DNA from: Anthoceros angustus
Taxonomy: Eukaryota; Streptophyta; Anthocerotopsida; Anthocerotales; Anthocerotaceae
Assembly (NCBI GenBank): GCA_010909165.1
Contig: MU008171.1
Coordinates: 372,001-436,000, forward strand
DNA length: 64,000 nucleotides
Reading direction: 5' to 3'
The translations under genes and the position numbers were made by a program. The notes beneath the pieces are model-generated. The model was not told the origin of the DNA and searched no databases. It saw nothing but the letters and a program-made list of their open reading frames with translations. Of the stretch, positions 23,101 to 35,538 are shown in pieces. Position 1 is the first letter of the stretch. Each line of letters begins with the position of its first letter.

Positions 23101-25020
23101 AATACACGGGCTTACTTGTCTTTGGGCTTGGTCGTTAAGAAAAAACTTTTCTTTGGGCTTTTACAGAAATATCTACCTATACCGTTAATGGTGCTCACAG
23201 ATGTACATATGGGAGAGGCGGCAGAGCAGGGCAGATGAGAGAGTCGATGTTGATGAGCGAGGCTAAACGGCCAAACAGCTGTGACGCGCCAGGCTTGCAA
23301 CCGCGTGAAGACAGCACTAATTTGCCCATCATGGCCGGAGCCGGATTCACCGACAAGCTTCTGTCCGCTCCGCTCTGCTGGGCTGGGCTGTCCCACAATG
23401 GGACCACGCCCACTCATCAACGTTAGCGCCGAAATTGGAGCTCTCGCAGGGCCAGCCTCCATCCAGCTAGCTACTGTACCTGTCAACCTGTCCAGTAACT
23501 CCTACAGTAAAGGCGGGACAGAGACATGATATTTAGCCGGGTACACGTCAGATGCGAGTATTGGGTTGCGAGATCTTTCTCCACGTCAGCCACGTACACT
23601 GCAGACAATTTCACGATTCCCACAGGTGAAGCTTCGAGGCGGCCAACGGTCGGCGAAACCTTGTATCAAAATGGTGGCCGGCCAGCCCGCCTCCCATGCA
23701 GATTGTTTCTGTTACCAAGTGGCTCATTGTCTCCAGCTCTGAATCCGACCTTGGCGTCTGTGGTTGATGTAAATTACATTGGTGCACATGTCCTAGAGTC
23801 TGCCTGCCTGCGGCCCTTCCACGTTCAACTCTACACAACTGTTTCAAAGCAGAAGCAAGAGGAAAACAACTGCCAGATACTGCCCACGCCACCTCCAGCA
23901 AAGCAAATGAGGCAATGATGAATCTGCTTGCCTTCAAACAACCAGAGGATAAGCACTGGCCACCAGAAGAAAACAATTATCATAGCCACATGTACTTTCG
24001 AGCACCCGGGGATTGCATTACGGACTGGGCATTGTAGCAAGTGTTTGTCCCACCCGGACTGGATATGCTCACGTACTTACAAACTCAGCCGCCAGGTCAC
24101 TGGGTCCAACACCCTTGCAATCCTGCACCTTCCACGCGTAAATTTCTTGGTTTGCTTCCCACCCATATCCATCGGTACCTGGCACATTCTGCATGACCTG
24201 CTTCTGCTTCTGCTTCTGGGAGAAATGGAAGTGAGACTTTGTATCACCTCTGTAACTGTAGCTTGCTGCTGAGGTGATGGCATAATAGTGAGGAGGGATT
24301 CAAATTGTCAAGTCTTCAAATGCATTACAAGGGTGACCATCCCGCGAATGGGGGGAAGGCTCACTAATGTACAAACAGGCAGGCCTGCACATAAAATCCA
24401 ATCTTTCACCTGATGGATGACCAAGCATCTCACACTTATCTGTAAATTCATCCATGAACGGCCCACGTCGCGTACAGTACAAAGTAGGCCATCGAGGTTG
24501 ACAATTATCAGCAATTCCCACACTGACCAGCCAAATTAGGCAGGACTCTCTTCGAGACTAGGAAGCAAAAGAGGTACCGGACTGCTGCAGGCACTAAAGT
24601 AAATTTTGCCTCATAGATGTGTCTCAAATAATCTGGAGGCTCTCTCAATGGAGACTGCAGGGTGTGGGGGGTGACGCCAGGGCAACTGCCAAATTGTTGT
24701 CCTCCAGCCCGACACAGCAGCAGCAGCAGCAGCAGCAGCATTAAAGGTTGGGCAGCATTGGGCGCCCAAAAAACCATGAACTAGGCTAAACCAGAATTTG
24801 AACGAGATTGCAGCCTCGAAAGCGATGGGTGGCAAAGATGGGAAGACAGGAAGATGTGGCCGCCACTCCTAAAGTGAGGGGAAGGGCATCTGTTGCTGTG
24901 CTAAGGTCCAGCATGGGGTATTGATGAGCCAGAAGTTGTTAATAAGCTCGAGAGCACAAGCATCCAGAAGAGTGCAGACACACCTTAATCCCATGGGATT
25001 TGCCTGTACCCTGAGAGACG
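23101..25020. other. Intergenic, downstream of TPS
   Basis: Only short frames without domains are present. A CAG trinucleotide run lies at about 24715-24740. The last few hundred bases may be TPS 3' UTR. Confidence 0.4.
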
Positions 25021-27841
25021 TCATGAACGAGCCTCCTGTTTCCGAAGAGAAGAGACTTTGACCTGTGAACTGACACTCGAAAGTTCAGAAGCTCCTGCCA
25101 GTGCCTGCAGCATCTTTACCACCTCAACAGTGTCATCCATGAAGTACTTGGCCTTGCTTGGCTTGTTTCCAACAGTGCAGGCAAAGACTTCAGCTATAGA
25201 TGAGTGGGGCCGCAAAGCCATATGGCTATCGATACTTTCAAACATGTCTTCATCGGATCTGTCATCGCCTATGCACAGCAGAAAATCTGCAGGTTCCCCT
25301 CTCTCATTCATCAAAGAGAGCAGTCGCTCCACTATGACGCCTTTACTAACCCCCTGCAAAAAAAGTTGCAAAACTTAGGGATCACCCAGGATATACTGAG
25401 GTGCTCTGATGAACAAGAAGAGAGAGAAAACAGTTGCCAACACCTTGTTATACCTGGGGTTTCACTTCCACAATATGTTGACCACTCTTTACAACCACGG
25501 GCTCATTGGCAAGAACACTCTCAAGGTGATCAATCAGCTCTTTAGCCTGCCATGAACCGAAATCTGGATCGGCATCTCGATGATTCCACACATATGCACT
25601 TTCCTTCTCCTCAACGTAAGAGCCATCGGTGCTATCACGATAGAGGTACATGATAGGCCTTGCAATTTCCTGCCACTCGAAATCAGAGACGGCGACAGAT
25701 GTGCTCCACTCCTCATCACCATGCCACCTGCCGAGGAATGTACAGGAGCACATAGGATAAGGATGTGTGATACGAGCACATCACATCTGGCTGACAGTGA
25801 TGAAACAACACTCCTCCTCCTATTCCTCCTGGGTGCTCACCAAAGTGAAGAGAGCATGCATGCATACAGGTTATGAGGCATTACCTGTACAGATAGCCGT
25901 GCTCGGCTGCAATTCCCAACCTGGGGCATGCGGAAAACCAGGGATCCAGTTCACGTCGAGCCCGGCCACTGACGATAAACACCACATTCTTGGGGTCATT
26001 GCAGAGGGTGTTAAGCACAGCCAGCACTTCGGGGGTGGGCTCCCTTTGCAAGGAGGACTGCGGCTTCATGGTACCATCATAATCCAGCAGCAAGACCCTG
26101 CTCTTGCTCTTCCTGTAGGCAGCCACGATCTGCTCCGTCAAGAGTTTGCGGAAGTTGGGATCCAGTGCCACAACACGGAAGCCGAGGCCGAAGCCGATGC
26201 CATAACAGCGCCTGCGGGCATGGTCCTGGCAGGTGCGGGAGAGATCCGCGATAAAACTGCTGGCCCAGTAATCCACATCCCGGTCCTTGACGAACTTGAA
26301 ATGCTTCTCGTGCCTCATGTGCTTCTCGGGCTCCGGCATGGTGACGGCCATGTTCATGGCTTCCGCCACCGCCTCGATGTTCCATGGGTTCACCCGGATG
26401 GCTCCGCTCAGGGAAGGGGAGCAGCCGATGAACTCCGACACGATGAGCATGCTCTTCTTGAGGTCTGTGGGGGCCCCCGGGGTGGTTGTGTCCAGGACGG
26501 AGCTGGCCGCCTCCCGGCACACAATGTACTCGTAGGGGATGAGGTTCATGCCGTCCCGGACGGCAGTCACGACGCAGCACTCCGCTACAGTGTAGAAGGC
26601 GATCCTCTCGTACAGCGGCACATGGCGGCCCAGCAGCATGACGGGCTCGTACCCGGGGAAGCCGAAGTCGCGGTTGATCCTGTCCGCAATCTGCTTCACC
26701 TCCTCCTCCAGCTCCTGCACATCCTTGCCCCTGCCACGAGCCGGGTTGGCCACCTGCACCAGAATGAGCTTGCCCTTCCATTCCGGGTGCTGCTTCAGCA
26801 GCTGCTCCATAGCCAGCAGCTTGAGGTCAATGCCCTTGAAGATGTCCATGTCGTCCACTCCCAACATCACAATCTTGCCCTGCAGCTGCGCCCGGAGCTC
26901 GCCAATGCGCCACTTGGTGTCGGGAAGGCGGAGCCGATCCTCCAGCTGCGCCATGTGAATGCCAACGGGCATGATTTTGATCCCTACAGTGCGGCCGTAG
27001 TATTCGAGGCCAATGTAGCCCCGCTTGGACTCGAATTCCAGGCCGAGCATCCGAGAGCAGCAGGAGAGGAAGTGGCGGGCGTAGTCGAAGGTGTGGAAGC
27101 CGATGAGATCGGAGTTGAGGAGAGCTCGCAGGATCTCGTCCCGTACCGGCAGGATGCGGTAGATCTCAGAGGAGGGGAAGGGGGAGTGGAGGAAAAAGCC
27201 GAGGCGGACCCGGTTGAAGCGCTTGCGCAGGAAGGTCGGCAGCACCATGAGATGGTAATCATGCACCCAGACGTAGTCATCATCCGGGTTGATCACCTCC
27301 ATCACCTTGTCCGCAAACACCTTGTTCACCGAGACGTACGCCTGCCAGAGAGAGCGGTCGAAGCGGCCGCCGTGATCCGGCGTGAGCGGCAGCATGTAGT
27401 GGAAGAGCGGCCACAGCTGCTGCTTGCAGAAGCCGAGGTAGAAGCGCTGCCGGAGGTCGGCGTCGAAGAAGGCCGGCACGCAGTTGAAGTTGTCCAGCAG
27501 ATTGGCCGCCACCTCGTCCTGCTCGCTCACCTCCACCTCCTCCTTCAGGCAGCCGATGTAGAGCACCTCCGTGTCGGCTGGCAGCCCCGCCGCAGCTGCA
27601 GCAGCAGCGAGTCCTCGTCCCAGAAGAAGGTCCATCCCAGGTTATCCGCCCGCCGCTGCGCGTGCAACGGCAGAATGTGAGCCACCAGGATGATGCGCTC
27701 CTGCGCCACGGACGAGGCCGCCTCCGAGGTCACGCTGTTCGTGCTGGCCGCTTCATCCAGGTCGCTCGCCGTCCGCTGCTGCTGCTGCTGCTGCCCTGAC
27801 GGCTCCGTCACGATGCCTGCCACAGTCATGGCGCGCCGCAT
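25021..27841 (-). CDS. TPS: Class II trehalose-6-phosphate synthase/phosphatase-like protein
   Basis: The gene has three exons (25885-27841, 25454-25728 approx., 25021-25353), the usual class II TPS structure, and encodes about 854 residues. A short Gln-containing leader precedes a GT20 glucosyltransferase-like domain (RIILVAHILP, WVHDYHLMVLP, LGVDDMDIFKG, VTAVRDGMNLIPYEY). A HAD phosphatase-like domain follows with LDYDGTMKPQ (motif 1) and GDDRSDEDMF (motif 3). Class II plant TPS proteins usually lack strong synthase activity and act in sugar and SnRK1 signalling, probably in the cytosol; that role is inferred from the family. The segment usually reading ANQLP here reads AHILP. The frame breaks at a CCCC run (27585-27588) between EDSLLLQLRRG and LPADTEVLYIG; one more G in the coding strand restores it. 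This is likely a sequencing error in an otherwise intact gene. Confidence 0.93.
27585..27588 (-). other. Frameshift in TPS at a G run
   Basis: Upstream and downstream conserved TPS sequence lie in different frames that meet here. The coding strand has GGGG where GGGGG would keep the frame. No splice-site pair explains it. Confidence 0.8.
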
Positions 27842-29283
27842 GCTTCCCTCGTGCTAGCTAGCGCTCCCCCTCCGATCCTTACTCCACCCCCGCTCCGGCC
27901 TCGACAACAGCAACAACAACAACAACAACAGGGCTGCCGCCGCCTACCGCAACTCCGCCAGCAGCAGCATCAGCACGCCATCCGCAGCCGCACCAGGAGG
28001 AGACGAAGCAGAAGCAGAAACAGAAGCACACGCCTCAAAACGAACGCCTTGAACGCGCATGGAAGGAAGAGACAGGAAGAGATGGGAGCTCGCCTCACTT
28101 CCGCAGGACAAGGAAGAGAAGGGAAAACGGAGGAGGAAGGAGAAGAAGAAGAAGGAGACGTCTCAAGCGCACAAGGCACACGCAGGAAATCGCGAGCGTC
28201 TGGATGCCAGGGAAGACCTACTTAACGCTCCTATCCGCATGTGGATTAGGGTGGACTGAAGCTACGCCGGGCTATAGCGCCCGCTGACGTGGCAGAAGCA
28301 CCTCGGGCACCCTGCTGTCCGTGCCCTAATTCGCGCCTTGCCTCCTGCTCGCCTGTACGCGATTCGTGTCCTCCCTCCTGCCAAACGCTTTTCAGGTTTT
28401 CAGGTTTAACTCCCCACCCAACCCAGCATAAATACAGTAGAGCACACACACGGTTGGGCGGAAATTATATATAAGTTTTAAAATATGATTTATAATCATT
28501 TTAAAAATATATTATATTACAAAACTTTCTCCTTTATATGGATGGACCTAGGTATCGATAGTAACCTATATTGCCAACCTATGTAGTTACAAGTTGTTAA
28601 GTACTAAGTCTCATCACAAGAAACATGTCGTCTAAGTAGATTAAAATAGACTTCCTTTTCACATCCCTGACTACGAAGTTCTTCGGGCGGTTGGCAGTTT
28701 TGAAATGCGTGATCGTGGGGGCTTGTCCCCCTGGCATTGTGCCCTTCGTTGGGCAGTTTTGAAATGCGTGATCGTGGGGGCTTGTCCCCATGGCATTGTG
28801 CCCTTCGTTGGGTTTTTCCCCTTTGTTTTTAGGTGGATGGGTTTTTCCCAATCTCTTTTTTATAATAAAGTCTTCTTTCCCTCAATTAAAATAGACTTCC
28901 TTTTCTTCTTTCCCGTAAATAGTTTTAAATATATATAAAATATTATGTAAGTTTTAAGTTATATTAGGATATGTTGTCTTTGCAACAGAGAGATCGGTGT
29001 GATCAGAAGCAAAATTTCTTCTACGCTTTTTTTTTCCCACACAATCTATAAGGATATAAGGAAAGATTTTAGCATGTTTTTGAATGTGTCAGGTTTTCCA
29101 TGAACCATTTCTTCTCTTTTCCAAATTTTATAACCATAGAATTATGTTTAGATCATATGTGGGATTCACATACAATAATGTTTAAGAGGGTGAATTTGTT
29201 AGAAACCTAGGGTTTAACTCGTCGACATGTTCTATTTTTGCTCCATCATATGTTATATTTTATTTTAATCATTTATTTTACCA
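27842..29283. promoter_or_regulatory. Intergenic between TPS and TFIP11
   Basis: The first about 250 bp probably hold the TPS 5' UTR and promoter (minus strand): a CAA/CAG run at about 27905-27931 and a purine-rich stretch at 28000-28170. A 59-bp tandem duplication lies at 28693-28810. AT-rich DNA follows to 29.28 kb with no gene. Confidence 0.4.
28693..28810. repeat. 59-bp tandem duplication
   Basis: The unit starting ggcagttttgaaatgcgtg occurs at 28693 and 28752. The two copies differ by about one base (ccccct versus ccccat). Confidence 0.9.
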
Positions 29284-29359
29284 TATATTATATTATATTA
29301 TATTATATTATATTATATTATATTATATTATATTATATTATATTATATTATATTATATT
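29284..29359. repeat. TATTA pentanucleotide microsatellite
   Basis: About 15 uninterrupted units of tatta. It sits about 570 bp upstream of the TFIP11 start codon. Confidence 0.95.
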
Positions 29360-29926
29360 TCAGTCCAATAAGGGTTGACAACTCTTAAGGACGGTGAAGA
29401 ATTTCTTCGGTCCTCAATTACTGTGTTAGGTTGCTCATTAATGTAACTCACTCCTCACATGAGTGTCCTTAGGGCTATGCTTTAATTAAGTCCGATCCTG
29501 TGTACTTCGAAGTCGAAGTCGCTGTTCATCGTTGCGTGACATCGTGATCGGGGCAGTGTTGGGAATCGCCCACCCATGGAAAAATTGCCGAAAATAAAAA
29601 AATATCTAAATTAGGCTGCCGATAAAGGATTTGGCACAACGCCTGGTGTGCTCTACCCAGTACGGTATGTGGAAACACGACTCACGATTTTCACGAGTCG
29701 CCCACACGACTCGCACGACTCAGCGATTATATTCGCTGGCTGGCGCTTGCTGAGCCGGAGGCGATGCCGATGCCGCAGCCACAGCCGGGAATGATGTGTG
29801 CTCGCTGCTGCTGGCAAGGGATGCGGTGCCGGCGGCGCAGAAGCTTCTAGGGAAGTGCATCAGCAGCAGCAGCAGCAGCAGGGGCGGCGGCAGCAGGAGG
29901 AGCAGAAACAGGAGCGGCTGGAGGAG

Positions 29927-32510
29927 ATGGACGAGTTCCAGCACATGGAGCGCTTTGGTGTGGACGGGGAGTTCACAGAGGGGCAGTTCATCGGCGGGGA
30001 GTTCTTCTACAGGAAGAGGAAGGAGAGGAAGAATCAGAGCAAGGAGGAGGCGCTGTATGGGTATGAGGAGAGCGACTCCGATGGGGACGATGGGGGAAGC
30101 AAAAGGAGAAGGAGGGACGGGGTGATGAGGAAGGCGGATCTGACGAAGCCGGTGGCGTTCGTGTCGATCGGGACGGTGCTGCCCACGCAGGAGCAGGAGG
30201 AGGGGAAGGAGAGGGGAGGAAGGAGGGAGGTGCGGAGCTGCTCCGGGGTTGGGGCTGAATGGAGCTGGGAGGCAGCAGGGAGGAGGAGGAGGAGGAGGAT
30301 GACCTGCTGCCGTCCGCTTTCGGAAGCGGATCAAGGAGGCGGCGGAGCAGGGGCGGGGAGAGGGGAGCAGGCTAAGATGAAGGAGCAGGCGAGGGCGGGA
30401 GTTGGGGCTGGGGTTGGGGTTGGCAGGAGGATATGGCGGTGTTCGAGAAGCATACGAGGGGATAGGGATGAAGCTCCTGGAGAAGATGGGGTACAAGGGC
30501 GGGGGGTTGGGGAAGAACGAGCAGGGGCGGGCCACGCCGATCGAGGCCAGGCTGCGGCCCAAGAACATGGGGATGGGGTTTAATGACTTCAAGGAGGCGG
30601 GGACGGGGCTGCCGGCGCCGCCCACGGCGGAGCAGCCGGATGAGAAGGTGAAGGATGTGAAGGCCAAGGCCAAGGACAAGGCGTGGTCCAAGAAGAACCA
30701 GGGGAGGAAGCGGCATTACGTGTCGGCGGCGGAGCTGCTGGTGCAGAAGCAGGAGAGGGGGTTTGAGAGTGTGCAGACAGTGCTGGATATGCGAGGGCCG
30801 CAGGTGCGGGTGTTGACCAATCTGGACAATTTGAACGCGCAGCCTGCTGTGGAGGATAGGGATACTCCCTTCCCTGAGCTGCAGCATAATCTGCGGCTCA
30901 TTGTGGATCTTGCCGAGGCTGATATCCAAGTGTGTGACCGGAAGCTGAGGCACGAGAAGGATACTGTCATATTGTTGGAGAAGGAGAGGGTTAGGTTACA
31001 GGCGGAGGCTGATCAGCAGAGGCAGCAGATCGAGGCAATGGAGGCCATCATGGGTGCTGTGGACCATATTCAGCAAGCCGCTGTGTCGGGCAGCATGACG
31101 CTGGAAGAGATTGCCGCCTCGTTTCAGGTTCTGCAGGTGAAGCATAAGGATGACTTCAAGATTTATAATGTGGGGATCATGGCTCTGGCTGTGGCATTGC
31201 CGCGCATGATTGCTCACTTCAGGGGCTGGGAGCCGTTCAAGGATCCTTTGCATGGGACTGACATCGTCCGGCTGTGGCGACGGGTGCTTCTAGGGGATGA
31301 TCCCAGGGATGTTTCCATCTTTGCTGATGCAGAGGGTCCCTATGCTGCTTCAACCTCCAACCCTTACAACCACCTTGTGGCAGAGGCTGTGCTGCCGGCT
31401 GTGAGAATGGCTGCAGTGAATCGATGGGAGCCCCGGGACCCAGAGCCCATGTTGCGGTTTCTTGAGGCCTGGGACAAGCTGCTTCCTCCGTCTCTGTTGC
31501 AGGATGTTTTGGAGCATCTTGTCATGCCCAAGCTCACAGCTGCAGTGGATGCCTGGGATCCGCGGGTGGAAACGGTTCCCATCCATGCGTGGCTGCACCC
31601 GTGGCTGCCTCTGCTGGGCACAAGAATGGAGCCTTTGTACTTGCCCATCCGTTTCAAGTTAGGAAGTGCACTACAGGCCTGGCATCCTAGTGATACCTCT
31701 GCTTTGGCTCTGTTGTACCCTTGGCAGACGGTGTTTGACCCTGCCAGTTGGGAACAGCTGCTTGTGAGGTCGATATTTCCTAAGCTCATGTATGCCCTTC
31801 AGGAGCTGGTGATCAACCCGGCGCGCCAGCAGTTCGATCAGTTCAACTGGGTCATGGCATGGGCTTCAGCCGCTCCCGTGCACCACATGGCAGGAATGCT
31901 AGAGGTGGGGTTTTTCCCAAAGTGGCAGCAGGTGCTTTACCATTGGCTGTGCTCCAGCCCCAATTTTGATGAGGTCACGCAGTGGTTTCTCGGTTGGAAG
32001 TCACTGCTGCCTCCGCAGCTGTTAGCCAATGACAGGATCGAGAGGCAGTTTAATATTGGGTTGGACATGATGAATCAGGCAGTCGACGGCATGCCGGTGG
32101 TGCAGCCGGGAGCCAGGGAGGCCCTGAGCCAGCTGCGGGCAAGCCAGCAGCAACAGTACGAGTCACAGCAGCAGCAGCAGCAGCAGCAAGAACATGCTCC
32201 CACCAGCTATGCTAAACAGCGGGCAGCTCTCATTGAGCTCATGGAAAATGGTGGTGCAGGTGCCACTGACATTCGAAAGGCAGATGTGGAGTATTTTGCA
32301 GAGCAGAATGACATCCAGTTTGTGCCTAAAGTGGGCCGAATGCACGAGGGTCTCCAAGTGTATGGTTTTGGATCTATTAGCATGTGTATAGACACTTCGC
32401 ACCAGACACTTCCAGTTCTTGCACTGGTTGGAGATCGATGGAACCGGATATCACTAGATGAGCTCCTGGAGATGCACCGTTCCAAAACTGGAGGAAGCCG
32501 ATGGAAGTGA
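29927..32510 (+). CDS. TFIP11: TFIP11/STIP G-patch spliceosome-disassembly factor
   Basis: Homologue of tuftelin-interacting protein 11 (plant STIP, yeast Ntr1), which works with the DEAH helicase Prp43 in the nucleus to dismantle intron-lariat spliceosomes. From the ATG at 29927 the N terminus reads [11 protein letters not shown], then [12 protein letters not shown] and [14 protein letters not shown], the TFIP11 N-terminal domain. The G-patch ([21 protein letters not shown]) begins at about 30466. The long GCF-like region and the C-terminal block with [13 protein letters not shown] follow, ending GGSRWK-stop at 32510. No intron is seen. Between about 30270 and 30465 the frame changes five times, each time where one extra G would keep it; from 30462 to the stop it is open. 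Poly-Gln occurs at about 32168-32190. It is either a gene with base-call errors or a recent pseudogene; the perfect C-terminal 680 codons favour the former. Confidence 0.88.
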
Positions 32511-35500
32511 AGTCTTGCAAATTCCATCAGTGAAGCACTCGGATGGCAGGCAGTGGTGGGGACAAATACAAGAGGGTTTTTGACTACGTAAGTACTTGTG
32601 TTTCTTTTTTTACTCGTTACCGATTGTCTCCGTGTCACTGTGGTGACCCATTATGTGTGGTGTTCGACGCTTGCTTGATACCTGGTCCCTGTGTTTTTTG
32701 AAATCCTGCAGATTGAAGACCCTCGTGACAGCGATCCGCGTTTGGTGGTGATGGAAGTGCCACGTGAAGTCTGCTGCCCGGCCGAGTGAACTGTGTGTGT
32801 AGGCCGCTCACACTTGCCAAAAGCCACATCTTGCTTCTTTCTACATGCGCGACGGTGATACTTGGCCAGATGCAGTGTGATAGGTCACTGTTGTGTAAGT
32901 CACTCCCCCTGAAACCCACCCATGACTGAAATGCGTCACCAGTCTCCAGATATGTAGATGGCCCTCTTCACAGCACACGTGATTTGGCATTCGTGATTCT
33001 TGCCATGAGGCACCAACCTTATCCTTGGACTACCCACTTTCATTATGTAACAACAACAAGCAACCAAGGGGTCCTACCCATACGTACTCTACGTGTCTGT
33101 CATTTGTTTTGTCTGGTGAACCCGAGTTGCTGATGCTGGTGCCTACGCGTCCAGTGAAGTGTACGTATGTACAGTAGTTTGTGGTTGGAGGAGGTGGCCA
33201 GCCTCTACAAATCTCCTTACCAGCGTTGTTGGAACATTTTCCAGCGCTCTGCAAATGATGGTATGGTGTTGGTGTCACGGTGACAAATTTGCACATGCAT
33301 ACATAGGACCTAGTTCATGGGGGTTCTCTTGGGTGGGTTGTTCAGGGCCCGCAGAAATAATCCTGACGGAGTCTAGATGTGGCACAGATCCTTCTGGGGA
33401 TGCTTAATTCGCAACCCCAAGCAGAAAATGATGCATCATGTCTGTCCACCAGCTCTGACCTGGCTGCTTCCATGCTCTGATTCTTCACATATTCTCCTCG
33501 GCGTGCCTGCTCCCACATCTGGGCTCCCGATACAGCCCGTGTGTTAGTTAGCTGTTGTAACACAAGCCGCAGGCACCTTTCTCGTGTAACATCCCTGCTT
33601 GGTAGAGAACGACGTATGTCATCCGTCCTCCACGTTCCTCAAGCACCCAATAGCGTGCAGCCACTCCCAGTGTGCCTTACTCATCCAGTTGGCCTGCACG
33701 GCGATGCGTTGCAGCGTTCCGCAGTGTCATACGGACGCCGCTGCGTCTGCTCACATGAGCAGGCCCATCAAACGTACTCCCCATACCACAACCTACCAGC
33801 ATTGGAACAGCCTCATCTTGCCTCCTCCTTTCCTCATGGGCAAGCACCGGAAAGAAGAAAGGCTTCCAGCCCCAATGCCATCCAGGACGTAACCTGCTCC
33901 CACTCCCGCTGCATCCCTGCATCCCTGCATGCCTGCATCCCCCAAGCCACCGTCTGCCACCACATACGAAAGCCCCACGAGCCCACCAGGCAACCACAAA
34001 TCAACAAGCAGCCTCAACCCCAACAGCCGTGGTATGCACACACGAGTAGTGGACGGAGTTGAGGTCTACAGATATCCCGCTCTGTCATGTCACGTCCCTG
34101 CAGGCTGGCAGCCACGAAAACCTGGTAGCCCGCATCGTCCTTGGAGCCTAACATATAAAGCGGGGTTAGAAGGGAAAGGAAGCAGAAGTGGGAGAAAAAA
34201 TGACGCCCAAGGACATGTGTCAGTCACGGCCATGATGCCACCATTAATGACTGCACCAGACTCCATCCCATCGATTTAAGCTATGGAGCCGTATCTACAT
34301 CGAGTAAAGAATCCACATGGGGAATGGAAACGACTCTCATCACAGACTCCGGACTGCAGACTCCAGTCTGCTATCCATGCACTGCACAGTGTAGCTCGCA
34401 GAGGGTTGATGATTCAAGAGCAAACGCATTATTGCGGCCTGGAACTCGACAAGTCTGAGTTAGTCCCGCTTTGAGAGCAGCTCGTGCTGCAGGTCAAGTG
34501 GCTTTCTTTCGTGGGGATGAATTGGTGGTGTTTGGCCCTCGTTCACCCAATTTCATTGACGCTGTTAATTGATTGAAGATTATTTGTCTTGTTTAAATTT
34601 TACCTTTACAGGACTTAAATAAAATATTTTTCTTCTTCTTCTAGTCATACATGGACTAAGACGCCGATGCGGCTATGGCTGCGGCTGCGGCTGCTGCGGC
34701 TGCGGCTGGGGTCGTGAAAAGGCCGCATGAGGGTGAAGTTAGTATTGTATAACTACCTTACCCAACATCAACATCAACATCAACCACAACAACAACATGC
34801 GCAATGTACAGTGCTGTACGTACGTACACTGTAGCTGTACACATTGGACAGCAGCGCGGCGCTAGCATTGGTTTACAAGCCATGTACAGTACTGTACATG
34901 GAGGCGCAGTCGGGCCATGAAATAATTGAAAAGCCGAGGTTTGCGCCTGCTGTCCGGTCCCCGGTCCCCGGTGGCCCGGTGGCCCGGTCCCCCGGTCCCC
35001 CGGTCCCCGAGAGACGAGAGACGAGAGACGAGCGCGGCGGAACCCAAGCCCCGCCTTAGAGCCTTGGAGCCTTGGAGGCTAAAGCGGGCCCCACATGGTC
35101 GCCGCGCCCGCGCAGCTCACTCAAGGCAACGCAAGGCAAAATCGAATCGCGTGTGGAGACTGGAGACACCGCAGCACTGCGTTTGCAGCGCTTCCGGCGA
35201 CCGCGGCCGCGCCTCCGGCTGCGCCAGCATTTATGCGTCCATCATCCGGAAATGCCGATCTCCGGTGCCTGGGGCGGCCTCAGCCTCTGCCTCTGCCTCG
35301 GCCTCTGCCTCTGCCTCTGCTTCTGCCTCTGCCAGCGCCCGCCGCCCCGCCCGACGCCATAGCCACTCGGCCTCCCTTTTCCTGCCCCGTTCTCGTATCT
35401 TGTGAGACGCACATGGTTCGATTACGCGCTGCCGGAGCAGCCTGTCTGTGAGATCGAAGGGCTTGCCACCCGCCACCTGCTGCTGGCTGCAGCACGGCAG

Positions 35501-35538
35501 AGCAGAAAAAGAGCAGGTGCGGGAGGACAGCGCCGGAC
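32511..35538. other. Intergenic between TFIP11 and NPH3-like gene
   Basis: No gene is recognised. The stretch includes the TFIP11 3' UTR. GGCC/CCGG-rich repeats and a gagac repeat lie at about 34960-35035, and a (CCTCTG)n-like run at about 35281-35335 in the probable 5' region of the next gene. The 34.5-34.65 kb segment ends in acttaaataaaatattttt followed by cttcttctt, resembling the 3' tail of a retroposed element. Confidence 0.4.

Noticed and set aside
25767-27680. 637-codon frame on the plus strand
   Set aside because: It is the antisense shadow of the TPS coding region, whose protein is clearly conserved on the minus strand.
29720-30691. 323-codon minus-strand frame, Pro/Leu/Ser-rich
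   Set aside because: Antisense of the TFIP11 N-terminal exon; no domain.
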